64,000 nt of DNA from Komagataeibacter xylinus (GTDB taxonomy: Bacteria > Pseudomonadota > Alphaproteobacteria > Acetobacterales > Acetobacteraceae), in contig NZ_JARWSK010000001.1 of the NCBI RefSeq assembly GCF_031081985.1, forward strand, positions 62,001 through 126,000, written 5' to 3'. The notes beneath the pieces are model-generated. The model did no database searches. It saw nothing but the letters and a program-made list of their open reading frames with translations, and was not told the DNA's origin. A program made the translations under genes and the position numbers. Positions 57,035-64,000 of the stretch are shown here, one piece after another (the first letter of the stretch is position 1; the number at the start of each line of letters is the position of its first letter).

Positions 57035-58009
57035 ATGCACGCACTACCGGTATTTGCAGATGTGGTTGCGGCAGCAGCACGGATCAAAGGGCGGGCGCAC
57101 CGCACGCCGGTCCTGACATCACGGTATTTCAACAGCGCAAGCGGCACGACGCTGTTCTTCAAGGCCGAGAATTTCCAGCGCGTGGGGGCCTTCAAGTTCA
57201 GGGGCGCTGCAAACGCCATTGCCGCCCTGCCGCAGGCCGCAAGGCAGCGCGGGGTGGTGGCATTTTCATCAGGTAACCACGCCCAGGCCGTGGCCAGTGC
57301 GGCGCAGGATGCGGGCATACCTGCCACCATCGTCATGCCCCACGATGCCCCGGCCATGAAACGGGCCGCAACGCAGGGTTACGGCGCGGAAGTGGTGCTC
57401 TATGACCGCTATACGCAGGACCGCCAAGCCATTGCCACCGCCATTGCCAACGAGCGTGGGGCTACCGTTCTGCCACCCTTTGACCATCCCGACATCATAG
57501 CAGGCCAGGGCACGGCAGCCCTCGAACTGTTTGAGGAAACCGGCCCGCTTGATGCGCTGTTCGTGCCCGTGGGTGGCGGCGGCCTGGCCTCGGGCTGCGC
57601 GCTCGTGGCCAATGCGGTGGCACCCGACTGCGCGGTCATTGGCGTGGAACCGGCAGCAGGCGATGATGCGCGCCAGTCGCTTGCGGCAGGCCATATCGTG
57701 CAGATTCCAGTGCCCCATACAATTGCCGATGGCGCGCAGACAACCGCCATCTCTCCGCTGACCTTTGCCATCATGCGCCAGTATCTGCGTGATCTCGTCA
57801 CGGTGGATGACGCGGCCCTTGTCGCCACGATGCGCCTTGTTGCCGAGCGGATGAAAATTGTTGTCGAGCCGACCGGCTGCCTTGGCGTGGCCGCCGCCCT
57901 TGCCGCAGCGCCCCGGTGGCAGGGCAGGCGCATTGGCGTGCTGGTATCAGGCGGGAATGTGGACATGACGCGCTTTGGCCAACTGGTTCAGGCCACGCAG
58001 CCCGATTGA
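57035..58009 (+). CDS. PLP-dependent threonine dehydratase / hydroxyaspartate ammonia-lyase family
   Basis: A 324-residue fold-type II PLP enzyme. PLP Lys54 lies in FKFRGAAN, with SSGNHAQAVA (phosphate/carboxylate contact), the glycine-rich PLP loop VGGGGLASG and a C-terminal LVSGGNVD. The length lacks the regulatory ACT domain of biosynthetic IlvA, so it fits catabolic threonine/serine dehydratases, serine racemase or threo-3-hydroxyaspartate ammonia-lyase, which sequence alone cannot tell apart. GGAGG about eight bases before 57035 supports this start; an ATG at 57017 is in frame. Confidence 0.9.
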   Translation: MHALPVFADVVAAAARIKGRAHRTPVLTSRYFNSASGTTLFFKAENFQRVGAFKFRGAANAIAALPQAARQRGVVAFSSGNHAQAVASAAQDAGIPATIVMPHDAPAMKRAATQGYGAEVVLYDRYTQDRQAIATAIANERGATVLPPFDHPDIIAGQGTAALELFEETGPLDALFVPVGGGGLASGCALVANAVAPDCAVIGVEPAAGDDARQSLAAGHIVQIPVPHTIADGAQTTAISPLTFAIMRQYLRDLVTVDDAALVATMRLVAERMKIVVEPTGCLGVAAALAAAPRWQGRRIGVLVSGGNVDMTRFGQLVQATQPD

Positions 58010-58154
58010 CCCCATGCATGTAAAGGCGTCGAAAAACGCTGCCTAGCTGGCAAAAAAAACAGGCCCGTGGCCGTGCAGCGGCGCTTACGTAATTCTACGC
58101 AATGGACGTATCTCGCCCTGCTGTTACAATAGTCCCGATGCTGTCAGGACCGAA

Positions 58155-58988
58155 ATGAACGCGGGCATAACCCCACTCCAGCGCGCAAGGGGGCAGTTCG
58201 GGCTGGAAGTCAGGGCCGATGGGGCCCGCACCCGTATGGCCGATCTGGTGCAGGCAGGCTGCTGCCGCCTGCTGTTTCCGCGCGTGCAGGGCAATGGGGT
58301 GGAAGCCGCCACGGTCAATATATCGGGCGGCATCGCAGCGGGTGACTGCATTACCGGTCGGCTGGCCTGCGGCCCCGGCACGGAGCTGCTGGTTACATCG
58401 CAGGCCGCCGAGCGGATCTACCGCGCCCGCCCTGAAGAGGGCCCGGCGGACATGACGGTTTCCTGCCATGTCAGCGCCGGAGCACGGCTGGAATGGCTGC
58501 CGCATGGCACGATCTTTTTCGATGGCAGCCGCCTGCGCCGCCACATGGTGGTGGATATGGCGCAGTCCGCCACCTTCCTGTTTCTCGAGAGCCGGATCTT
58601 CGGCCGCCTTGGCGCGGGCGAGCAGCTTGCCAGCCTGCATGTGCGCGACCGGCTGACCATCAGGCGAGACGGCGAACTGCTGCTTGAAGACATGCTGCGG
58701 CTGGAAAGCACCGACGTAACCGCCCTGCTGGCCCAGCCCGCCGTGGCCGCAGGGCAGGGGGCGGTGGCGACACTGGTGCTGGCCAGCCCGCAGGCGATGG
58801 ACCTGCTGACCCCGGTGCGCGAAGTGCTGGCAGCGCCCCAATGCGCGGGATTTGCCGCCTCGGCGTGGAACGGCATGCTGGTGGTGCGCGGCGTGGGCGC
58901 GGGTGGCTGGGCGCTGGAAGGAGCGCTGCGCCATATCCTGCCGGTATTGCGGGCCGGGCGGCCCATGCCCTCTACATGGCGGTCATGA
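58155..58988 (+). CDS. ureD: Urease accessory protein UreD
   Basis: 277 residues with the UreD pattern: [51 protein letters not shown] and the C-terminal [13 protein letters not shown]. UreD is the scaffold that, with UreF and UreG, delivers nickel to apo-urease. First gene of the ureDABCEFG operon, 34 bases before ureA. Confidence 0.93.
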   Translation: MNAGITPLQRARGQFGLEVRADGARTRMADLVQAGCCRLLFPRVQGNGVEAATVNISGGIAAGDCITGRLACGPGTELLVTSQAAERIYRARPEEGPADMTVSCHVSAGARLEWLPHGTIFFDGSRLRRHMVVDMAQSATFLFLESRIFGRLGAGEQLASLHVRDRLTIRRDGELLLEDMLRLESTDVTALLAQPAVAAGQGAVATLVLASPQAMDLLTPVREVLAAPQCAGFAASAWNGMLVVRGVGAGGWALEGALRHILPVLRAGRPMPSTWRS

Positions 58989-59022
58989 TACAGCACAGGC
59001 AGGCAAGGAGGCGGAGCACGAC

Positions 59023-59325
59023 ATGAAGCTGACACCAAGGGAAAAGGACAAGCTGCTCATTGCCATGGCGGCCATCGTGGCGCGCCGCAGGCTGGAGCGT
59101 GGCGTGCGGCTGAACTACCCCGAGGCCGTGGCCCTGATTACCGACCATGTGGTTGAAGGCGCGCGCGACGGGCTGAGTGTTGCCGAACTCATGGCCAGTG
59201 GCGGCCATGTGCTGACCCGCGCGCAGGTCATGCCCGGCGTGGCCGATATGATTCATGATGTTCAGGTCGAGGCGACCTTCCCCGATGGCACGAAACTGGT
59301 GACAGTCCATGACCCGATACGCTGA
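59023..59325 (+). CDS. ureA: Urease gamma subunit
   Basis: 100 residues, the full length of the gamma subunit: [49 protein letters not shown] and [21 protein letters not shown] strong AAGGAGG lies about 11 bases upstream of the ATG. It overlaps ureB by 17 bases. Part of the urea-hydrolysing (UreABC)3 enzyme. Confidence 0.96.
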   Translation: MKLTPREKDKLLIAMAAIVARRRLERGVRLNYPEAVALITDHVVEGARDGLSVAELMASGGHVLTRAQVMPGVADMIHDVQVEATFPDGTKLVTVHDPIR

Positions 59326-59653
59326 CCCCCTGCCCGAAGGCGCGGTGCCGGGCGAGATCCTGACCGATGAGGGCGAGATTACCCTCAATGAAGGCCAGCC
59401 CCGGCGCACCCTGCGCGTGACCAATACCGGCGACCGCCCCGTGCAGGTCGGTAGCCATTATCATTTTGCCGAGGTCAATCCCGCCCTGTGCTTTGAGCGC
59501 ACGCAGGCGCTGGGCTGGCGGCTTGACGTGCCATCGGGCGGGGCCGTGCGCTTCGAGCCGGGGCAGGAGCGTGACGTCACACTGGTGCCCCTGCGCGGCC
59601 TGCGGCGCGTGATCGGCTTTCGGGGCGATGTAATGGGGAGTGTGGACCAATGA
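59309..59653 (+). CDS. ureB: Urease beta subunit
   Basis: 114 residues with [43 protein letters not shown] and [19 protein letters not shown]. The start overlaps ureA, and the stop overlaps the ureC start (ATGA), so the structural subunits are translationally coupled. Structural subunit packing against UreC. Confidence 0.96.
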   Translation: MTRYADPLPEGAVPGEILTDEGEITLNEGQPRRTLRVTNTGDRPVQVGSHYHFAEVNPALCFERTQALGWRLDVPSGGAVRFEPGQERDVTLVPLRGLRRVIGFRGDVMGSVDQ

Positions 59654-61356
59654 CGCGCCTGACCCGGCATGATTACGCAGGCCAGTTCGGCCCCACCACC
59701 GGCGACCGCGTGCGGCTGGCCGATACGAACCTGCTCGTGGCGGTGGAAAAGGATTTCACCATCTATGGCGAGGAAGTGCGCTTTGGCGGCGGCAAGACCA
59801 TCCGCGATGGCATGGGCCAGTCACAGGCCACGCGCGCGCAGGGAGCGGCGGATACCGTCATCACCAATGCGCTGATCATCGACCACTGGGGCATCGTCAA
59901 GGCGGATGTGGCGCTGCGTGACGGGCGCATCGCCGCCATTGGCAAGGCGGGCAACCCCAATATCCAGCCCGGCGTGGACATCATCATCGGGCCGGGCACG
60001 GAAATCATCGCGGGCGAGGGCAGGATCCTGACCGCGGGCGGCATTGACAGCCACATCCATTTCATCTGCCCCCAGCAGATCGAGGAGGCGCTGGCCTCGG
60101 GTGTCACCACCATGCTCGGTGGCGGCACGGGGCCTGCCACGGGCACGGCGGCCACCACCTGCACGCCGGGGCCGTGGCACCTCGCGCGCATGCTGCAGGC
60201 CGCCGATGCCTTTCCGGTCAACCTCGCCTTCGCGGGCAAGGGCAATGCCGCGCGCCCCGAGGCGCTGGAGGAAATGGTGCGCGCGGGCGCAAGCTGCCTG
60301 AAACTGCATGAGGACTGGGGATCAACTCCTGCCGCCATCGACTGCTGCCTCAGTGTGGCCGACCGGATGGACGTGCAGGTCATGATCCATACCGACACGC
60401 TCAACGAGAGCGGCTTTGTGGAGGACACGATCGCAGCCTTTCAGGGCCGCACCATCCACGCTTTCCATACCGAGGGCGCGGGCGGCGGCCATGCGCCCGA
60501 CATCATCCGCGTGGCAGGACTCCCCAACGTGCTGCCGTCCTCCACCAACCCCACGCGGCCCTATACCCGCAACACGCTTGACGAGCATCTGGACATGCTC
60601 ATGGTCTGCCATCACCTCGACCCCAGGGTGCCAGAGGACATTGCCTTTGCCGAGAGCCGCATCAGGCGCGAGACCATTGCGGCGGAGGACATCTTTCACG
60701 ACATGGGCGTGCTGTCCATGATGTCATCCGACAGCCAGGCCATGGGCCGGGTGGGCGAGGTGCCGCTGCGCACATGGCAGACGGCCCATAAAATGAAAGC
60801 GCAGCGCGGCTCCCTGCCCGGTGATGGCGCGGCCGACAACAACCGCGTCAAACGCTACATTGCCAAATACACCATAAACCCGGCCATCGCCCACGGCTTG
60901 TCGCATGAGGTGGGGTCGATCGCGGTGGGCAAGCTGGCCGATCTGGTGCTATGGGAGCCTGCATTCTTTGGCGTCAAGCCCGATCTGGTCATCAAGGGGG
61001 GGGCTATTGCCTATGCCATGATGGGCGACCCCAATGCCTCCATCCCCACGCCGCAGCCGGTGCATGGCCGCATGATGTTTGGCAGCTATGGCGGGGCGCG
61101 GACCCATACCAGCCTGACCTTCGTGTCAAAGGCGGCGCTGGAGGATGATATCGGGCATAGGCTGGGCCTGCAAAAGGGCCTTTCCGCCGTGTCGGACACG
61201 CGTGGCGGCATTGGCAAGCGCAGCATGATCCATAACGATGCCATGCCCCATATCGAGGTCGATCCCGAAACCTATGAGGTGCGGGCCGATGGCGTGCTGC
61301 TGACCTGCGAGCCCGCCGATATCCTGCCCATGGCCCAGAGGTATTTCCTGTTCTGA
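59650..61356 (+). CDS. ureC: Urease alpha (catalytic) subunit
   Basis: 568 residues. All nickel and catalytic residues are in place: His135 and His137 (SHIHF), Lys218 to be carbamylated (CLKLHEDWG), His220, His247, His273, the flap Cys320-His321 (VCHHLDP) and Asp361 (SSDSQAMG). Numbers are one above those of the Klebsiella enzyme. It hydrolyses urea to ammonia and CO2 in the cytoplasm. The stop shares a base with the ureE start (TGATG). Nothing suggests loss of function. Confidence 0.97.
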   Translation: MTRLTRHDYAGQFGPTTGDRVRLADTNLLVAVEKDFTIYGEEVRFGGGKTIRDGMGQSQATRAQGAADTVITNALIIDHWGIVKADVALRDGRIAAIGKAGNPNIQPGVDIIIGPGTEIIAGEGRILTAGGIDSHIHFICPQQIEEALASGVTTMLGGGTGPATGTAATTCTPGPWHLARMLQAADAFPVNLAFAGKGNAARPEALEEMVRAGASCLKLHEDWGSTPAAIDCCLSVADRMDVQVMIHTDTLNESGFVEDTIAAFQGRTIHAFHTEGAGGGHAPDIIRVAGLPNVLPSSTNPTRPYTRNTLDEHLDMLMVCHHLDPRVPEDIAFAESRIRRETIAAEDIFHDMGVLSMMSSDSQAMGRVGEVPLRTWQTAHKMKAQRGSLPGDGAADNNRVKRYIAKYTINPAIAHGLSHEVGSIAVGKLADLVLWEPAFFGVKPDLVIKGGAIAYAMMGDPNASIPTPQPVHGRMMFGSYGGARTHTSLTFVSKAALEDDIGHRLGLQKGLSAVSDTRGGIGKRSMIHNDAMPHIEVDPETYEVRADGVLLTCEPADILPMAQRYFLF

Positions 61357-61871
61357 TGACGCATGTAACCGAAATCCTGCCAGCGGGAAGCTGGCCCGTG
61401 GCCGAAGCCGCGGATGTGTTCGCCGCCGATTACGAAGGCCGCCACCGCAGGCGCATGATGCTCACCCTACGCTCTGGCGCGCGCGTGCTGCTTGAACTTG
61501 AACATGCCCGCCTGCTGGCCGATGGCGATGGGCTGGTGCTTGATGATGGCCGCATCGTTCGGGTTGAAGCCCTGCCGGAAAACCTGATGGAAGTCACCGC
61601 CCATGACCCGCTGCACCTGCTGCGGCTGGCGTGGCACCTTGGCAACCGGCACCTGCCCGCCGCCATTACGGCGCAGCGCATCCTTGTGCGGCATGACCAT
61701 GTGATTGCCGACATGATCGCGGGCCTTGGCGGTCATGTCCGTGCCGTGCAGGCCCCCTTTGACCCCGAAAGCGGGGCCTATGCGGGGCGCGGGGCAGGGC
61801 ATGCCCATGCGCACCCTCATGACCATGCCCACCCGCATGATCATGGCGGTCATGCCCATTCGCATGACTGA
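61356..61871 (+). CDS. ureE: Urease accessory nickel chaperone UreE
   Basis: 171 residues: an N-terminal peptide-binding domain, a metal-binding C-terminal domain (LHLLRLAWHLGNRHLPA), and a tail of about 25 residues very rich in His (repeated HPHDHAHPHDHGG) that binds nickel. The tail is encoded by a repetitive CAT/CAC-rich DNA segment (about 61798-61868). It overlaps ureF by 8 bases. Confidence 0.95.
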   Translation: MTHVTEILPAGSWPVAEAADVFAADYEGRHRRRMMLTLRSGARVLLELEHARLLADGDGLVLDDGRIVRVEALPENLMEVTAHDPLHLLRLAWHLGNRHLPAAITAQRILVRHDHVIADMIAGLGGHVRAVQAPFDPESGAYAGRGAGHAHAHPHDHAHPHDHGGHAHSHD

Positions 61872-62547
61872 ACCCCCAGGCACGGCCGGGCAGGACTTCC
61901 TGCGGCTGCTCTCATGGGTGTCGCCCGCTTTCCCCACTGGCGGTTATGCCTATAGCCACGGGCTGGAATGGGCGGTCGAGCGCGGTGACGTGCGTGATGT
62001 GGAAACCCTGTGCGCGTGGGTTGGCACGTTGTTGCGCCATGGCAGTCTTGGCAATGATCTCATCATTTTGCATGCGGCATGGCAGGCTGGGGAGGATGAT
62101 GGCCGCCTGCGCGAGATTGCCCGCTTTGCCTGCGCCTCTGCCGCCTCGCGCGAGCGCTATGAGGAGACGGTGTATCAGGGCGAGGCCTTTTTGCGCGCAG
62201 CAGCGGTGTGGCATGTCGTGCCACCCAAGGCAGCGCTGGCGGGCACGCGCTGGCCGCTGCCGGTCGTGCAGGGGCTGGTGTTTCGGCGTGGCGGCGTGGC
62301 TGCCCCGCAGGCCGTGCTGTCGGGCGGGTATGCGGCGGTGGCGGCCCTGGTGTCGGCTGCCGTGCGGCTGGTGCCGCTGGGCCAGACGGACGGGCTGCAC
62401 GCGCTGGCCCGGCTTGAATCCGTGCTGGCGCAGGCCGCAGCGCAGGCTGCGCGCCAGACGCTGGATGATGTGGGCGGAGCCTGTTTTGCCGCCGACATCG
62501 CCGCCATGCATCACGAAACCCAGGAAACGAGGTTGTTCAGAACATGA
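61864..62547 (+). CDS. ureF: Urease accessory protein UreF
   Basis: 227 residues, helical, with [31 protein letters not shown], the conserved UreF N-terminus, and [14 protein letters not shown] near the C-terminus. It acts as a checkpoint in the UreD-UreF-UreG activation complex. The open frame extends upstream to 61726, but that part is the shifted reading of the UreE His tail; the start at 61864 is family-like. The stop overlaps ureG (ATGA). Confidence 0.93.
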   Translation: MTEPPGTAGQDFLRLLSWVSPAFPTGGYAYSHGLEWAVERGDVRDVETLCAWVGTLLRHGSLGNDLIILHAAWQAGEDDGRLREIARFACASAASRERYEETVYQGEAFLRAAAVWHVVPPKAALAGTRWPLPVVQGLVFRRGGVAAPQAVLSGGYAAVAALVSAAVRLVPLGQTDGLHALARLESVLAQAAAQAARQTLDDVGGACFAADIAAMHHETQETRLFRT

Positions 62548-63158
62548 CAAAGCCAAAGCACGGCCCGCTGCGCGTGGGCATTGGCGGCCCGGTGGGCACG
62601 GGCAAGACAGCACTGATGGATGCGCTGTGCCGCCGCTTTCGCAATGATTACAATATCGCCGCCATCACCAACGATATCTATACGCGTGAGGATGCCGAGT
62701 TCCTGACCCGCGCGGGTTCGCTCCCGCCCGAGCGCATCATGGGCATCGAGACCGGTGGCTGCCCGCACACGGCCATACGCGAGGATGCCAGCATCAACCT
62801 TGCCGGCATTGCGGAACTGACGGAGCGCTTTGCCGGGCTGGACCTCGTGCTGGTGGAAAGCGGGGGCGACAACCTTGCCGCGACCTTCAGCCCCGAACTG
62901 GCTGACCTGACCATCTATGTCATTGATGTCTCGGCAGGCGACAAGATCCCGCGCAAGGGCGGCCCCGGCATTACGCGCAGCGACCTGCTGGTCATCAACA
63001 AGATCGACCTTGCCCCGCATGTGGGCGCAGACCTTGGGGTGATGGACCGTGACAGCAGGCGCATGCGCGGGCAGCGGCCCTTTGTGTTCGCCAATATCCG
63101 CGCGGGCGAGGGGGTGGAGGATATCGCCCGTTTCATTATCGAACAGGGTGGCCTGTAA
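62544..63158 (+). CDS. ureG: Urease accessory GTPase UreG
   Basis: 204 residues, SIMIBI-class GTPase: P-loop GPVGTGKT (15-22), [33 protein letters not shown] (the Cys-Pro-His metal motif), and [13 protein letters not shown] (G4). It supplies GTP-driven nickel insertion. Last gene of the ure operon; a strong terminator follows 36 bases later. No nickel transporter gene is linked in the window. Confidence 0.97.
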   Translation: MTKPKHGPLRVGIGGPVGTGKTALMDALCRRFRNDYNIAAITNDIYTREDAEFLTRAGSLPPERIMGIETGGCPHTAIREDASINLAGIAELTERFAGLDLVLVESGGDNLAATFSPELADLTIYVIDVSAGDKIPRKGGPGITRSDLLVINKIDLAPHVGADLGVMDRDSRRMRGQRPFVFANIRAGEGVEDIARFIIEQGGL

Positions 63159-63193
63159 GAGCCATTGCTTTAAAATAATAAAATTTTTCGGGT

Positions 63194-63223
63194 GCCGCCT
63201 TTTTTAAAAAGGCGGCTTTTTTT
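63194..63223 (+). terminator. Strong terminator of the urease operon
   Basis: GCCGCCTTTTT and AAAAAGGCGGC form a perfect stem with a minimal loop, followed by seven T residues. The left flank (AATTTTTCGGGT) and stem resemble the second hairpin of repeat copies 3 and 4, so the terminator may derive from that repeat family. Confidence 0.92.
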
Positions 63224-63395
63224 ATGTCTGTGCATCTGTGGCCACCATCGGGTGTATGTGCCGGAGCCTGCCATGGCGCCATGAATAAGCTCATAAATGG
63301 CCATTATAAGTAATTTCACGCATCCCGTCCTGATGGTGCAATTTCGTAATGTTTCCCTGTCGCCGGTCGGTGACCGCAGCCACAAGGGGATGTTC

Positions 63396-64000
63396 ATGAT
63401 TGCGCTTGTGTCCCGGTTCAGGATGAGCCGGAAGAAAAAGCTGCTGCGTTGCGGCAGTATCCTGTCGGCCTGCGTGGCGCTTGGCGCCAGCATGCCCCAT
63501 GCCCGCGCGGCCACCACGGTCAATTTTGGCAAGGATCAGTTCTTTACGCTGGGTCTGGGCGTGCGCGCGCAGTATCTGAGCCATGACACCACCATGCCCG
63601 GCAACAAGGATGCGGCAAGTGCCAGTGACCTGCGTATCTACATGGGCGCGCAGTTCCATAAATACGTCAAGTCAACGCTCAACCTCGAGCGCCTGCGCGA
63701 TGGCAACTGGAACGTGCTTGACGGCGTGCTGCAGGTCGAGCGGTGGAAGGCGTTCAATATCTGGGGCGGGCGCATGCTCACGCCAAGTGACCGTTCAAAC
63801 CTTGATGGGCCGTACTTCCTCAGCACCTATGCCTTTCCGATGGTGTCACAGTATCCGGGTGCATGGTCGGGCCGTGATGATGGCATCTCGGTATGGGGCA
63901 AGCTGCTCAAGGACCGTTTCCGTTATGTAGCGGGGGTCTATCGTGGGCATAACTGGGTGCACGGTGGCTCCAATTATGGCGAGCACCCGCTCTTTGCCGC
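63396..64000 (+). CDS. Outer-membrane porin, N-terminal part (cut by window edge)
   Basis: The frame is open to the edge for 201 codons. A signal peptide with charged start and hydrophobic core (about 1-41, ending near AHARAA, just before TTVNFGKDQF) precedes beta-strand-rich sequence with alternating polar and aromatic residues (FFTLGLGVRAQYL, LRIYMGAQFHKYV, FNIWGGRMLTP), typical of porins of the OprO/OprP-like fold. AGGGG six bases before 63396 supports this start. It diverges functionally from the urease operon and is separated by its terminator. Substrate unknown. Confidence 0.75.
   Translation, partial: MIALVSRFRMSRKKKLLRCGSILSACVALGASMPHARAATTVNFGKDQFFTLGLGVRAQYLSHDTTMPGNKDAASASDLRIYMGAQFHKYVKSTLNLERLRDGNWNVLDGVLQVERWKAFNIWGGRMLTPSDRSNLDGPYFLSTYAFPMVSQYPGAWSGRDDGISVWGKLLKDRFRYVAGVYRGHNWVHGGSNYGEHPLFA

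Noticed and set aside
61798-61868. Short tandem-like repeats that could suggest a CRISPR or satellite
   Set aside because: The repetition comes from CAT/CAC codons of the UreE histidine tail; no spacer structure.

Overview
This window looks like a chromosomal stretch of an acetic acid bacterium (Acetobacteraceae), most likely Komagataeibacter/Gluconacetobacter. The basis is high-GC coding DNA, an IS5/IS1031-type transposase remnant, a DosP/AxPDEA1-like PAS-GGDEF-EAL protein of the type described from cellulose producers, and a small family of dispersed intergenic hairpin repeats. The genus is inferred; there is no rRNA or other marker here. No tRNA, rRNA, CRISPR array or intact insertion sequence was seen.

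Layout. 0-2.2 kb: end of an RND metal pump plus a two-component system. 2.2-7.3 kb: IS remnant, a siderophore TonB receptor with a Fur-like box, and a DMT-family exporter. 7.3-10.7 kb: a probable blue-light module, with a LOV-HTH regulator followed by an iron-sulfur photolyase, convergent with a translationally coupled DCC/SDR/DUF2256 operon. 11.1-16.3 kb: muropeptide salvage (anmK, murQ, a serine-hydrolase lipoprotein, a divergent SSS symporter). 16.6-20.3 kb: alpha/beta hydrolase, DUF72 protein, DHA2 drug exporter. 21-25.4 kb: two consecutive GGDEF-EAL proteins, one with an MHYT membrane sensor and one with a probable haem PAS domain.

25.4-37.7 kb is a nitrogen/amino-acid region. An aminotransferase, two transporters and pxpA-pxpC-pxpB run leftward. 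An SDR, a biotin carboxyl carrier, biotin carboxylase, a second carrier-like protein without the biotin lysine, and aspartase run rightward, next to a Nac-like LysR regulator. PxpB/PxpC are homologous to the carboxyltransferase part of urea carboxylase, so with the adjacent biotin carboxylase and carrier they may form a split biotin-dependent enzyme. This is the most interesting hypothesis in the window.

38-47 kb: a second TonB receptor, a decayed duplicate of the DMT exporter gene, a GlxA-type regulator, and a second RND/two-component module paralogous to the one at the left edge, in which the pump is a pseudogene. 47-53.5 kb is a phosphate region: polyphosphate kinase 2 and a PiT transporter on the minus strand, and pstC-pstA-pstB-phoU (no pstS) on the plus strand behind a Pho-box-like site. 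53.6-58 kb: aldo/keto reductase, an AT-rich orphan ORF, a semialdehyde dehydrogenase and a threonine-dehydratase-family enzyme. 58.1-63.2 kb: a complete ureDABCEFG operon with intact active-site residues, then a strong terminator and the start of a porin gene cut by the window edge.
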